A stretch of 58,213 nucleotides of DNA, taken from a virus. Below, in pieces: positions 1-9,264 of the stretch; the stretch's first letter is position 1, and each line of letters begins with the position of its first letter. The notes below the pieces were generated by a model. The model saw only the letters and a list, made by a program, of their open reading frames with translations. It was not told the DNA's origin and ran no database searches. The stretch is taken from positions 1-58,213 of IMG/VR virus record IMGVR_UViG_3300043466_000797. One strand, 5' to 3'. The translations under genes were made by a program, and so were the position numbers.

Positions 1-1
1 T

Positions 2-97
2 GAGGTTCATGGTTCCCACCCAATCTTAGATATGTTTGGAAATATTCAATATTATGAAAATCATCTAAGAAGAGTCCAGGTGCAGCCAAATGATTAG
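2..97 (+). CDS. 3' end of an upstream structural gene (partial)
   Basis: An open frame enters the window and reads 31 residues from EVHGSHPILD to RVQVQPND before a TAG stop at 95-97. It overlaps the next start codon (90) by 8 bases, which is typical of a tightly packed virion operon. It lies directly before the neck genes, so it is probably the C-terminus of a head-completion or head-tail adaptor protein. Too little is visible to name a family. Confidence 0.55.
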   Translation, partial: EVHGSHPILDMFGNIQYYENHLRRVQVQPND

Positions 98-818
98 TGT
101 ATATTTAGATCCATCATCAAAAAGTAGGCTCTATGCAGAATTAGATGGAAAAGTTGATGGTATAAAAGAGTTAGCATCTAGAAATACTGAAAAAGAAATG
201 CTAGATGCAGCATATTCTATTGCTGCATTAAAGTTTATTAAATCAACTAATCTTTTAGCAAGATCAAAAAAAACCTCTTTCCATCATGTTTATGAATGGG
301 GAGAGACTGGTAAAGAAACTGGTAGATTATTTAGATTAATTAAAAGAAATAATGGCCTAGGTTCTGCAACAATATATACTAAGTTTAATTTATCTAAGAA
401 AAGATCACCTATATCTCCAATACTTAGAACTCCTGGAAATTCCGGTAGAGTTGTAAAAACTAGCGGAGTGTTTAAAAATAAAGCAGAGGTTATGGAATCT
501 GGAAAATCAGTAGGATTTATTACTACAAGAACTATTGCATTCGCAGATAAAAATAGAAATATAGTTTTTGTTCCTGCTGGGAAGTCTATAACAATTAGAA
601 ATCCAGGTGGACAAGATACCTCTGGTTCATTCAGTAAGCATTTTGCATTATGGTGGTCAACAAACTTTAACAATATACTTGATAATTCTGGTGTTATAAA
701 AAAGATAGAAACAAATGTCGCCAGAACACTAAATAGAAAAGGTGCTACTAGATCTGATGTTAGAAATGTTATTTCTAGCACCCTGGCTCAATATAAAACT
801 ATTGGAAGTGTTGTCTAA
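90..818 (+). CDS. Putative neck / tail-completion protein
   Basis: A 242-residue basic protein with no motif I can name. Its position directly before the tail terminator and major tail protein is the place where siphoviruses encode an HK97-gp10-like neck or tail-completion protein that joins head and tail. The N-terminal third is helical and charged; the middle is rich in Ser, Arg and Lys. The start overlaps the previous gene by 8 bases, and the TAA stop shares a base with the next ATG (818). The role is inferred from gene order only. Confidence 0.5.
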   Translation: MISVYLDPSSKSRLYAELDGKVDGIKELASRNTEKEMLDAAYSIAALKFIKSTNLLARSKKTSFHHVYEWGETGKETGRLFRLIKRNNGLGSATIYTKFNLSKKRSPISPILRTPGNSGRVVKTSGVFKNKAEVMESGKSVGFITTRTIAFADKNRNIVFVPAGKSITIRNPGGQDTSGSFSKHFALWWSTNFNNILDNSGVIKKIETNVARTLNRKGATRSDVRNVISSTLAQYKTIGSVV

Positions 819-1327
819 TGGCTGATTATACACAAAATGCTAGAACAGTAATGAATTCATTTTTATGGCAAGAACTGCAATCGGAAGGAATATTAGAGGC
901 TAAAAATTATAGGCCAGATGGATCTACTAAGTCTCTTGTACCAATTGTTCCTATTCAGGAACTACCAGAATTTAATAATTTAATATCAACTCAGCCATAT
1001 TTACTTTATGATTATGAAGTAGAAGGCTATGGAGATCAATGGTGGATTTGTGAAGAAAGAATGCTTTATAGCATTATTGGAACTAGCGTTTCAAAAATAT
1101 CTGAAATAACTGAATTCATGATTGATTTATTTAGAAGATTAGACGACTCTGGTAAAGATGTTCAATTATCTAATAATAAAGATGATATTATAAAATTTTA
1201 TTCAGTAGGACTTCAGTCCGCTACTGCCCCAGCCCCCTTTGAGTCTGAGGGTGGAAGAATGATTGGAACAGTAGAAATTACATATAAATACTCTAGAATA
1301 CTAGATGATAATGGAAGATTCCAATAA
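818..1327 (+). CDS. Putative tail terminator protein
   Basis: A 169-residue protein whose length and place, between the neck protein and the major tail protein, fit a tail terminator that caps the tail tube after polymerisation. The sequence contains a segment (residues 60-110) with WWICEERMLYSIIGTS and a predicted helix running to a DLFRRLDDSG motif, reminiscent of the gpU/HK97 gp10-type alpha-beta fold, but I see no decisive signature. The ATG overlaps the previous stop by one base. Function is assigned from synteny. Confidence 0.5.
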   Translation: MADYTQNARTVMNSFLWQELQSEGILEAKNYRPDGSTKSLVPIVPIQELPEFNNLISTQPYLLYDYEVEGYGDQWWICEERMLYSIIGTSVSKISEITEFMIDLFRRLDDSGKDVQLSNNKDDIIKFYSVGLQSATAPAPFESEGGRMIGTVEITYKYSRILDDNGRFQ

Positions 1328-1376
1328 TCTTTGTTTTAAAGTACTATCATGTTATTATATAAAAGAGGAAAGATTT

Positions 1377-1421
1377 ATGCCGGATACTAATAATATCCGA
1401 AAGGTAGGTGTAAAGAAATAA
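1377..1421 (+). CDS. 14-codon leader peptide before the major tail gene
   Basis: A tiny ORF encodes MPDTNNIRKVGVKK. It has a good purine-rich ribosome site (AGAGGAAAG, about 1366-1373) and its TAA stop (1419-1421) directly abuts the ATG of the major tail gene at 1422. That gene has no strong ribosome site of its own, so ribosomes finishing the leader could re-initiate there. The ORF also contains a small hairpin. It may be a translated leader that tunes tail-protein output, or chance. Confidence 0.35.
   Translation: MPDTNNIRKVGVKK
1381..1399 (+). promoter_or_regulatory. Small hairpin in the major-tail-gene leader
   Basis: CGGATA (1381-1386) pairs with TATCCG (1394-1399) around a 7-base loop. 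It lies inside the 14-codon leader ORF and 23 bases before the major tail protein start, so it could act as a translation-control or mRNA-stabilising element. AT-rich sequence upstream (TATTATATAA near 1352-1361) could supply a -10 box. Confidence 0.35.
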
Positions 1422-2126
1422 ATGGCCGATAAAGGTGAAGTTCGTAATATTATCGTCGGTGCAGCACAGGTCTTCATTTCAAAGGGAGACTCAACTGATA
1501 CCGCTAACTACAAGAAAGTCATGCCAGTATTTGGTTCAACTGCTGCTGGAGATTACTTAACAAGTACAGGTACAGCAGACTGGAGAAACGTTGGATACAC
1601 ATCTGAGGGCTTCGAAATTTCATACGAACCACAATATGGCGAGGTTGAAGTTGACCAGTTGCTTGACTCTGCTCGTATCTTCAAGACGCAATTGCGCGTC
1701 ATGCTTCGTACTTCCATGAGTGAGGGAACACTTCAAAATGTTCGTACCGCTTTTGGTCAGTCAAATGCTTCACAGGTTAATACTGTATACAATACAGCAA
1801 GTACAACAAGTGCAGCATCAGCATATGGAGGAACACTCAATGCTGATGGTTCTGGAAACAACGTCTTGCAATTAGCCGCAGGCGCACTTGGAGAAGCACC
1901 AGTAGAAAGATCTTTGATCGCCGTTGGTCCTGGACCAACAACTGCTGCTGCTACTACAAAGACAGAGAGAATTTATCTCGCTCGTCGCGTTCTTTCTATG
2001 GAGACTGTATCTCACGCTCTCCGCAGAAATGAGGCATCAGTATACCCAGTTACATTCCGCTGCCTTCCAGATGATGATTATGCTGGAGCAGAATACGGAG
2101 AAATTCTAGACAGAGTTTATTCCTAA
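1422..2126 (+). CDS. Major tail (tube) protein
   Basis: A 234-residue protein in the canonical place for the tail tube subunit, between the terminator and the frameshifted chaperones. The N-terminal part (VRNIIVGAAQVFISKGD) and the segment GFEISYEPQYGEVEVDQLLD match the usual beta-rich tube-subunit pattern of actinophages. Codon choice is shifted to CGT, GCT, ATC, GTC and CTT compared with its AGA- and ATA-rich neighbours, as expected for a very highly expressed gene. A stem-loop terminator follows. Confidence is high from position, expression signature and composition. Confidence 0.82.
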   Translation: MADKGEVRNIIVGAAQVFISKGDSTDTANYKKVMPVFGSTAAGDYLTSTGTADWRNVGYTSEGFEISYEPQYGEVEVDQLLDSARIFKTQLRVMLRTSMSEGTLQNVRTAFGQSNASQVNTVYNTASTTSAASAYGGTLNADGSGNNVLQLAAGALGEAPVERSLIAVGPGPTTAAATTKTERIYLARRVLSMETVSHALRRNEASVYPVTFRCLPDDDYAGAEYGEILDRVYS

Positions 2127-2147
2127 TAACTAAATATTTCAAGGTGC

Positions 2148-2185
2148 AACCCCGTCTATTAGGCGGGGTTCATCTTTATGTTTTT
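2148..2185 (+). terminator. Stem-loop terminator after the major tail gene
   Basis: AACCCCG (2148-2154) pairs with CGGGGTT (2164-2170) around a 9-base loop and is followed by a T-rich stretch ending in TTTTT at about 2181-2185. It separates the abundant tail-tube message from the chaperone and tape-measure genes, probably as a partial terminator or 3' stabiliser. Confidence 0.7.
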
Positions 2186-2196
2186 ACATCCTATTT

Positions 2197-2205
2197 TGAT
2201 ATAAT
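2197..2205 (+). promoter_or_regulatory. Extended -10 promoter TGATATAAT
   Basis: The 9-mer TGATATAAT is a perfect extended -10 element. It follows the terminator and precedes the chaperone gene by 26 bases, with a strong AGGAGG ribosome site in between (about 2219-2224). No good -35 is visible. The same 9-mer recurs at six other gene boundaries in this window. Confidence 0.6.
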
Positions 2206-2231
2206 TTAATTAAGTTATTAGGAGGAATACG

Positions 2232-2567
2232 TTGGCTACAAACGTTTATGATACTGCCGAATTAGAACTAGACAATGGAGAAATTGTCATAATTAAACCA
2301 CTTGCTATTAAGCAATTAAAAAAGTTTATGGCAGTAATTAGAGAATTAGACTCAGAAGAGATTAAAACAGAAGAAGATGCTATGGACATTTTTATCAAGG
2401 CATCTATGATTTGCTTAGAAAAGACCGCCCCATCTATTGCGTTCGATAGAGAGGCATTTGAAGAAGCAGTAAATGTCCCCACAATGATGAAGATCCTTGA
2501 AATTTGTGGAGGATTAAAAATGAATGACCCAAATCTACTGGGAGCGGCTCTAGTTGGAACGAACTAG
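2232..2567 (+). CDS. Tail assembly chaperone, short form (gpG-like)
   Basis: A 111-residue acidic helical protein beginning at TTG 2232 after an AGGAGG site. It is the zero-frame product of the two-part chaperone gene that precedes the tape measure in nearly all long-tailed phages. The chaperones coat the tape-measure protein and recruit tube subunits. The pattern of a beta-strand N-terminus (TAELELDNGEIVIIKPL) followed by helices is typical. A minority of ribosomes should shift at 2528-2534 to make the longer form. Confidence 0.85.
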   Translation: MATNVYDTAELELDNGEIVIIKPLAIKQLKKFMAVIRELDSEEIKTEEDAMDIFIKASMICLEKTAPSIAFDREAFEEAVNVPTMMKILEICGGLKMNDPNLLGAALVGTN

Positions 2568-2848
2568 ATCTAGCCGCTCTGGAATCTGAGGCATTTCTGT
2601 TGGGAAACTGGAAAAACTATGATGAACTGGAAGAAAACCTATCACTAGAAGAACTTCTAGCAGTCCTTAACGCTCAAAGGCGTCAAGAACGGGATAAACA
2701 AAAGTTTCTTGCAGCATTGCAGGGAGTCGATCTTTCTGATCCAGAACCATTAGATATAACAGAACTATCAGGATACGATGCTGTACAGGCAGGGTTCGGA
2801 ATTGGCATTGGCTTAGGCCATGCAACTCAGGAGGTAGTTGAAGTTTGA
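2232..2848 (+). CDS. Tail assembly chaperone, frameshifted long form (gpGT-like)
   Basis: Reading 2232-2534 and then 2534-2848 after a -1 shift gives a 205-residue fusion. The second part contains LSLEELLAVLNAQRRQ and KFLAALQGVDLSD, the usual T-domain pattern of actinophage chaperones. The -1 frame has a stop at 2525-2527, so the shift must occur between there and the zero-frame stop at 2567. An in-frame slippery heptamer sits exactly in that interval. The T part alone could start only at TTG 2600 without a good ribosome site, which favours frameshifting. Confidence 0.85.
2528..2579 (+). promoter_or_regulatory. -1 ribosomal frameshift signal of the tail chaperone gene
   Basis: The heptamer CCCAAAT (2528-2534) is in the correct phase (C CCA AAT). 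Six bases later a stem-loop begins: GAGCGGCT (2542-2549) pairs with AGCCGCTC (2572-2579), stacked on CTAGTT (2550-2555) pairing with AACTAG (2562-2567), with a 4-base bulge. Slippery site, spacer and structured stimulator are all present. Confidence 0.88.
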
Positions 2849-5800
2849 GTCGTATAGATATTAATGTAGTTGCTACTGGCAATTTTTCTACAATAGAAGC
2901 GCAGATTGCTAAATTAAAGGCAGACATTGCTGGGTTAAGTGCTGCTGGATTAGCAGTTAACCCACAGGCTACAAGGTCTATGCAGACCTATATATCTACA
3001 TTCTCAGACGCATTAAATGCTAGTGGTAACTTTACCACAAAGATGGTCAATCTTACCTCAGAGACAGAGAGATTTGGAAGAAGCCTTGAAAGAGGAAATC
3101 TAAGGCTCGGACAATACTTTAGAACAGCCACACAACATATTAGAAGTCAACAAGGAGAAATTTCTAAATTAGCCAAAGAAAACGTAAGGCTAATGAATTC
3201 CAGGACACTCGCTCTTGGTGACGGTAGGGCAATGGTTATTACTCCTACTGGGATTGATGAGGCTATTCATAAACAACAAATTCTTAATCAAGAATATAGA
3301 ATTTTCAGACAAGTTGTTGCAGGAGGATCTACTCAATTAATTAACTGGGGAAAGAATACCCAATGGGCAGGACGCCAATTAACCGTTGGCCTTACTGTAC
3401 CGCTAACCATATTTGGAGCGGCTGCAGGAAAAGTATTTATGGATGCAGATAAGCAACTAACAAGACTTGCTAAGGTTTATGGAGATGCTTCCAAGGGAAT
3501 GACAGACCAGTCTGAACTACAAGCAATCAGACAAGAGACACTTGGACTAGCAAAAGAAATTGCATCTACAATGGGTGTTGCTGTTACAGAAACATTGGGA
3601 TTAGCCGCAGACATTGCCGCTACTGGAAAGCAAGGAAATGAACTTCTCGCTGCAACAAATGAGGCAGTAAGACTATCTGTTTTGGGTGAAGTTGATAGGC
3701 AAGAAGCCATGAAAACAACTCTAGCAATTCAGACAGTATTTAAAAAAGATACCCAGGGTCTTGCAGATTCTATTAACTTTCTAAATGCTGTAGAAAACCA
3801 AACATCTACAAGCCTAAATGACTTGTCTACGGCTATCGTAAAGGCTGGTCCAGTTGTACAAGGTCTTGGAGGATCTGTTGAAGATCTAGCCCTGATGCTT
3901 GTTGCTATGCGTGAGGGTGGAGTTCCTGCATCAGAAGCAGCAAATGCTATTAAATCTTCATTAGGTGCATTGATTAATCCAACTAAGCAGACTACAGAGG
4001 TTCTAAGTAAGTTCGGAATCAATATCAATGAAATAGTCAATAAAAATGCTGGTAATGTTATAGGAACACTTACAGATCTACAATCTGCACTAGAAGGTTT
4101 AGATTCACTTTCTCGTCAAAGAGCAATCGAACAACTTTTTGGAAAGTTCCAATTTTCAAGAATCAATGCTCTTCTAAGCAATTTAAATAAGGCTGGAAGC
4201 CAGACTGAACAAGTCCTAGCCCTTGCTGGCATGAGTGCCGCTGATTTAGCAGCCAATGCTGATAAGGAATTAAAGGTTCTTACAGAATCTACAACAGTAA
4301 GATTCCAAAGAGCAGTAGAAACATTAAAGGCAAATCTTATTCCTATCGGTGAGGTTTTTGTCACTATTGCCACCGTATTGATTAATGTTGGAAATAAAAT
4401 TTTAGACGTATTCAATAATCTTCCAGAACCAATACAAGCACTTTTGAAGGGTCTAGGGTATCTAACCGCCTTTGCTGGCCCACTAATTATGATTACAGGT
4501 GTCCTAGGTAACTTCTTTGGCTATCTAATCAAGGGTATAAGTTTCTTTATGGGAATAAAGAGGGCTGGAAGAGGGATATTCCAGCACATCACAGAAGAGA
4601 CTATAGCCGCAGAAAGTGCGACTCTTTCATTAACAGATTCAGCGTTTAAAGAAGAAGAAGCATTTAAGCAATTAGCAGCAGCAATCGATATGCTAAATGC
4701 CAAACTTGAACAACTAGCACTTAATCTCAGAGAAGCCGCAGGAGCAGGGCAAGGAATTGCTACCATGGCTAATGCTGAAGCATCAGCCCTTGCAGGCGCA
4801 GGCGGGATGTATGGTGAACAAAGATTTAGATTTACAGGTGAGGGTGGAAAAACGAGTGGTATAAGCAAGCCACATTATTATTCCGCCGCTAAATTCCTTG
4901 CTGCTACACGCGAAACAGGTGCCCCAACAGAGTTTGCTGGATTAACTGATGCACAGATTAAGGGTGGATTAAGATCACAGCATATGATTGCTCCAGGTGG
5001 CGAATATGGTCTTATCCAAAGTCAATTAGGAAAGCAAACTGCAATATACAGTAATGAACAAGAAAGACAGGATTTCCTTAGCCAAATAACTGGAATTATT
5101 GGTAAGGGTGGATATACTGTAGATCCACAAGCAGCATTAAAGGCAGTTGTCGCAAGTAGAGAAGATTTTATTAAGAGGCAGGCTGAGTTTAGGGCAAGGT
5201 TAGAAGGACTTGCAGAGTTGCCAAGTGACGTATTAACTAGACTTAGTGCTTCATTAAATGAAGCATCAAAATCTGGTGGCGACGTTGCTGCTCAGGCTGA
5301 AAGGATTGTTTCACAAGCAATCGCAGAGGATAAAGCAGCGACTCGTAAATATGCTCAAACTCGCGCAGAAACAATTGACCATCTATCATCTATGCAGAAT
5401 TTAGGAACAGAAGATTTTGCAAAAGAGGCTGCTCTCTATACTGGCTCTAAAGAAGTTAGTGCTAGGGGGAAACTAACTGCTAAGGGAATGACAGCAGATA
5501 TAACTGCATCATTAGATGGTGCAGTTCAGGTTAGTATGGTGCAGTTAGGATCTCAGTTTGCTGCAGACTCAGAATTAATGTTAAAGACAGCGACAGATCA
5601 AGCGATTGGTCAAAGTCGCAGGACTTTCTTGGCTCAAGCAAGAAAGAATGGTCAAAAACTAGTACAATTTATTGATCGCTCTGGAAATAAATTTATAGCA
5701 GATATATCAAATGGATTAGAAAATGCTGTAGTTTACCAACTTGATGAAAAGGGTAGAGAAATTACAGGAGTTCTTTCAAAATCTCAGGCAAAAAAGAAAG

Positions 5801-8800
5801 TTGCATCATCAAGAGCCGCTGCCGCAATTGCTAGATTCCATGCTGCAGAAGATAGATTAGATGCTATGGTTGCTGCCGATATACAAGCGGCAGCCCTGGC
5901 AGAAGAGCAGGCTGCCGCAGGAGTTGATAATCCCAATGCTGGTAAGGGCAGATTTGGAGGCCGTGGAGCAGGGATTGCTATGGGATTAGGATCTATAGCA
6001 TCTATGGCAACCATGTTTGCCCCAACTGGAGATAACCAAGCATTAAATACTGGACTTAATATTCTTGGAGGCGCAGGGCTTGGTGTTTCTATGGGTGCTA
6101 TGGCTGGCCCTCCTGGAATGATCGTTGGAGGTATATTAGGAGCAATTATTCCTTCTGTATCTGCAATGGCAGAAGCCACTCAAAAAACATATGACGAGGC
6201 TAGGGCAAGAATAGAAGCAATCAGATCTCAATTTGGTCGCCTAACTGAACAAGAACAAAACTTGCTTGGTGTAGATATTAAATCTATGTCAGAAATGACA
6301 TTCAATGCGTTAAATAATAAAACTCAAGAAGCAGCAAGTGCTGTAGATGAATTTGCACAATCAATTAGAGATGCTGCTGCTGGAACAGCAGAATATAATA
6401 AGGCTCAAACATTTAGAAATGCAACTAGTGCAGAAGATATTATGAGTTCTGGAGCATTTAGATTGCTAGTAGGATCTGCATTAGCAACTGGTGCTGATCA
6501 ATCTGGGGTAAGAAATATTCTAGAGGCATATATGAAGGCTACAGATAAGCAAGTATATGCTGCAGAAGTTTTTGCTGGCGCAGAGGAATCTATGTCAAGG
6601 GGACTGGAAGGATTTATCCAGTCTGAGCGAGATAGAGTAAGTGGTGCAAATAAAGAGTTACTAGCAGGATTCAAACAATATATGCCTGGAACATATGGAG
6701 AATTAAGTCCAATTCAGGCTGGTAAAGATTTTGCCCAAGCATCAAGAAACTTTGAACAATTTATTGCACAAGGAATAAAAATAGAGGGCATGGATATTAC
6801 CTCCCTTGCCGCAGGGATAATAGATCCAAACTTTATAAGTCAATTAAGTAGAAATGCTACAGGTGCAGATGCTGGATTTGCTGGTCCACAAATATATCAA
6901 ATTCAATTAAATGGTCAAGATATTAGTGCAGAGCAAAGTCAAGCAATACTAGACTCTATTTCTCCAATTACTCAAAGCGTAACTGCTGGAAGTAATATAA
7001 AGATGATAAACCCAGCCATTAAACAGAATCTTGATTTGCTTCAAACCTATAGAGAAGAAGTTTCAGTAGTAGGTAAAGTAATTGCTGATGCATTTGCTAC
7101 TCAGCCATTAGAGGATTTTGAAGATAGTATTCTACCAGTAGTAGAAATGCTAGGACTTACTAGAGATGAAATGCAGCAGTTTAGATCAGAACTTCCACAA
7201 AATGGTAGAGAGGTCTTTGATCAGATATTTGCCAGCACTCAGAGTATGACGGCTGCTATGGCTGCAGCGAGACTTGCTGTTGCAGAAGTTGGATATGATA
7301 TTGATAAGTTGAGGGGTAAGACAGCAGGGGAAATCCTCCTTATTGTGAGACAAGTTATTGTTACAGAGCAGATCCAACAAGGTCTTGCAGACGTTACTTC
7401 TTCTGCAGAATTTAGTGGAAAGACTAGAGAGCAAAGATTACAAGATACTGGGTCAGGTAGCGGTGGTGGTGGATCTGCCGATACATCTGGAATAGAAGAT
7501 GCATATGATAGGCAGATTAAGAAGCAAGATGAATTAATCGAACGCATCAGAAAAGAAAGAGAAGAGCGTCAAAAGTTATTTGACCTAGAAAAGCAAGCAT
7601 TCGACTTTGCTATGCAAGAGCAGGATCTAAAGAATCAAATTGCTCGCGCTAGGGCTGAAGGAAATACTGCCGAAGCCGCCATGCTTCAATCCAGACTTGA
7701 TAATGCTAGGGCTACAAATAAAGAGCAAGAAAATGAAAGACGTAGACAAGAAATCGAAGATCGTAAGATTGAAGCAGCAGAAAAGAGGAAAGAGGCTCTA
7801 CAAAAGGCAAAGGAAATCGCTACCAAGGATGCTCAAGGCGGCGGTGGAGGTGGAGGATCTTCTGCAGAGAAGACTGCTAAAGAAGTAACATATCTTACTA
7901 GACAAGCAATTGATGGAGTGCTAGAAGAAGTTGCACAAGAAAATATATTCTTAAGTCCAGAAGAATTCCTTCAGACAGAACAAATTCAAAAGATGATGAA
8001 GCAATTGCGCGATGGATATGGTGCAACGGTAGAAGAAGCACAGGCATATGCAATGAACTTCTACAATGCCAGTAATCAGATGGTGCTTAGTGCAGTAACC
8101 GACCTTGACGCAATAAGAGATCGCTTCACTCAACAATTTAGCCTTTACGAAGAGTTTACTAATTTACCAGATGAACAAAAGGCACAGATTCAGTCTAATC
8201 TAGAATTTATAATGTTTAACCCAGTACTTTCCCGTGGAGAAAAGATAGATCAAGCAGTAGAATTGTTTAGGAACCTTGGTATGGGACCAAAGGAGGCTGC
8301 AGACGCTGCTAAAGAATCATATGATGTTATTAAGGGTCTATATGGGAAAAATGGGGCACAAACTGTTGTTGATGAATTCAGAAATGAATGGGCTAAGATC
8401 AAAGATGAGTTTGATCCAGAAACAGCAAAAACTGTGTCTACCCTATTCCTTGAGGGGATTAAGGAAGGAAGCACTAAGCCAGAAATTCTTAATGCAATAT
8501 CTGCTGAAATTTATAAATCTACATATACAGATGGCATAGAAAAGGGACTAAACCCAACAGTTGCAGCCGCACTAGCACAGGGCATGGCTGATGAAGTTAA
8601 GACTACAACATCTAATGCCTTAAAGAACTTTAACGTCCAAGTACCATTCGTTGCGACATATGATGATGGAGTTCTTCCTGACTGGCTAAAGAAAACAATG
8701 GGTCCAGGCGCACTTGGTGCAGCAAATAAAGGCATGAGAGCAATGGGCTTTGATGTATCCCATAAGTGGGAAGGCGATCTAGAAGTAACTGCTGATTTAG

Positions 8801-9264
8801 GAACATTGGGAACAGTAGATAATCCAATGTGGGTCCGTATGGCTGGTCCCGCTTCTGCTAACGGAGGACTTATTGCTAGAGGTACTGGCGGAATGATTTA
8901 TGGCCCAGGTGGACCTACAGCAGATATTATCCCAACAATGCTTTCTAATGGAGAATATGTTATTCGTGCATCTTCTGTCAAGAAGTATGGAATTCCATTC
9001 CTAGATATGATTAATAAAGGAATGCTTCCTGCCATGGCTGCAGGAGGATATTCTAGATATCCATCTATGGTTGCTAGAATGGGTGGCGGAGGATACGCTT
9101 ATCGTGGAATGTCTTCTGGCGGATTAGTAAATGAATCATCTGCAGAGTATAATATAAATGTTAACGTATCTGGAACAAATGCCTCTCCTGAAGAAATAGC
9201 ATCAGTTGTTATGCAAACCTTACAGCGTAGAGAAAAAATGAATCGGGCTGGTATTAGAATATGA
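2845..9264 (+). CDS. Tape measure protein
   Basis: This 2139-residue protein sets tail length and is the largest gene in the window. The start is TTG 2845, supported by GGAGGT at 2831-2836 and overlap with the chaperone stop. Features in order: an N-terminal helical region; a TP901-like segment with RQLTVGLTVPLTIFGAAAGK near residue 177; a strongly hydrophobic segment near 495-575; a Gly/Ala-rich hydrophobic segment near 1050-1110; a Gly/Ser linker near 1535; a long charged coiled coil near 1555-1665 and another Gly linker; and a C-terminal GGLIARGTGG...MLSNGEYVIRA segment near 2005 that is common to actinophage tape measures. Its length implies a very long tail. Confidence 0.95.
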   Translation: MSRIDINVVATGNFSTIEAQIAKLKADIAGLSAAGLAVNPQATRSMQTYISTFSDALNASGNFTTKMVNLTSETERFGRSLERGNLRLGQYFRTATQHIRSQQGEISKLAKENVRLMNSRTLALGDGRAMVITPTGIDEAIHKQQILNQEYRIFRQVVAGGSTQLINWGKNTQWAGRQLTVGLTVPLTIFGAAAGKVFMDADKQLTRLAKVYGDASKGMTDQSELQAIRQETLGLAKEIASTMGVAVTETLGLAADIAATGKQGNELLAATNEAVRLSVLGEVDRQEAMKTTLAIQTVFKKDTQGLADSINFLNAVENQTSTSLNDLSTAIVKAGPVVQGLGGSVEDLALMLVAMREGGVPASEAANAIKSSLGALINPTKQTTEVLSKFGININEIVNKNAGNVIGTLTDLQSALEGLDSLSRQRAIEQLFGKFQFSRINALLSNLNKAGSQTEQVLALAGMSAADLAANADKELKVLTESTTVRFQRAVETLKANLIPIGEVFVTIATVLINVGNKILDVFNNLPEPIQALLKGLGYLTAFAGPLIMITGVLGNFFGYLIKGISFFMGIKRAGRGIFQHITEETIAAESATLSLTDSAFKEEEAFKQLAAAIDMLNAKLEQLALNLREAAGAGQGIATMANAEASALAGAGGMYGEQRFRFTGEGGKTSGISKPHYYSAAKFLAATRETGAPTEFAGLTDAQIKGGLRSQHMIAPGGEYGLIQSQLGKQTAIYSNEQERQDFLSQITGIIGKGGYTVDPQAALKAVVASREDFIKRQAEFRARLEGLAELPSDVLTRLSASLNEASKSGGDVAAQAERIVSQAIAEDKAATRKYAQTRAETIDHLSSMQNLGTEDFAKEAALYTGSKEVSARGKLTAKGMTADITASLDGAVQVSMVQLGSQFAADSELMLKTATDQAIGQSRRTFLAQARKNGQKLVQFIDRSGNKFIADISNGLENAVVYQLDEKGREITGVLSKSQAKKKVASSRAAAAIARFHAAEDRLDAMVAADIQAAALAEEQAAAGVDNPNAGKGRFGGRGAGIAMGLGSIASMATMFAPTGDNQALNTGLNILGGAGLGVSMGAMAGPPGMIVGGILGAIIPSVSAMAEATQKTYDEARARIEAIRSQFGRLTEQEQNLLGVDIKSMSEMTFNALNNKTQEAASAVDEFAQSIRDAAAGTAEYNKAQTFRNATSAEDIMSSGAFRLLVGSALATGADQSGVRNILEAYMKATDKQVYAAEVFAGAEESMSRGLEGFIQSERDRVSGANKELLAGFKQYMPGTYGELSPIQAGKDFAQASRNFEQFIAQGIKIEGMDITSLAAGIIDPNFISQLSRNATGADAGFAGPQIYQIQLNGQDISAEQSQAILDSISPITQSVTAGSNIKMINPAIKQNLDLLQTYREEVSVVGKVIADAFATQPLEDFEDSILPVVEMLGLTRDEMQQFRSELPQNGREVFDQIFASTQSMTAAMAAARLAVAEVGYDIDKLRGKTAGEILLIVRQVIVTEQIQQGLADVTSSAEFSGKTREQRLQDTGSGSGGGGSADTSGIEDAYDRQIKKQDELIERIRKEREERQKLFDLEKQAFDFAMQEQDLKNQIARARAEGNTAEAAMLQSRLDNARATNKEQENERRRQEIEDRKIEAAEKRKEALQKAKEIATKDAQGGGGGGGSSAEKTAKEVTYLTRQAIDGVLEEVAQENIFLSPEEFLQTEQIQKMMKQLRDGYGATVEEAQAYAMNFYNASNQMVLSAVTDLDAIRDRFTQQFSLYEEFTNLPDEQKAQIQSNLEFIMFNPVLSRGEKIDQAVELFRNLGMGPKEAADAAKESYDVIKGLYGKNGAQTVVDEFRNEWAKIKDEFDPETAKTVSTLFLEGIKEGSTKPEILNAISAEIYKSTYTDGIEKGLNPTVAAALAQGMADEVKTTTSNALKNFNVQVPFVATYDDGVLPDWLKKTMGPGALGAANKGMRAMGFDVSHKWEGDLEVTADLGTLGTVDNPMWVRMAGPASANGGLIARGTGGMIYGPGGPTADIIPTMLSNGEYVIRASSVKKYGIPFLDMINKGMLPAMAAGGYSRYPSMVARMGGGGYAYRGMSSGGLVNESSAEYNINVNVSGTNASPEEIASVVMQTLQRREKMNRAGIRI

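Noticed and set aside
290-781. Long minus-strand frames within virion genes (for example 290-781, 3729-4040, 5784-6179)
   Set aside because: They are antisense mirrors of strongly supported rightward genes, without ribosome sites, and their residue composition is not protein-like.
2514-2520. TTAAAAA as the tail-chaperone slippery site
   Set aside because: It does not fit X XXY YYZ and the -1 frame has a stop at 2525-2527, after this point; CCCAAAT at 2528-2534 fits both phase and position.
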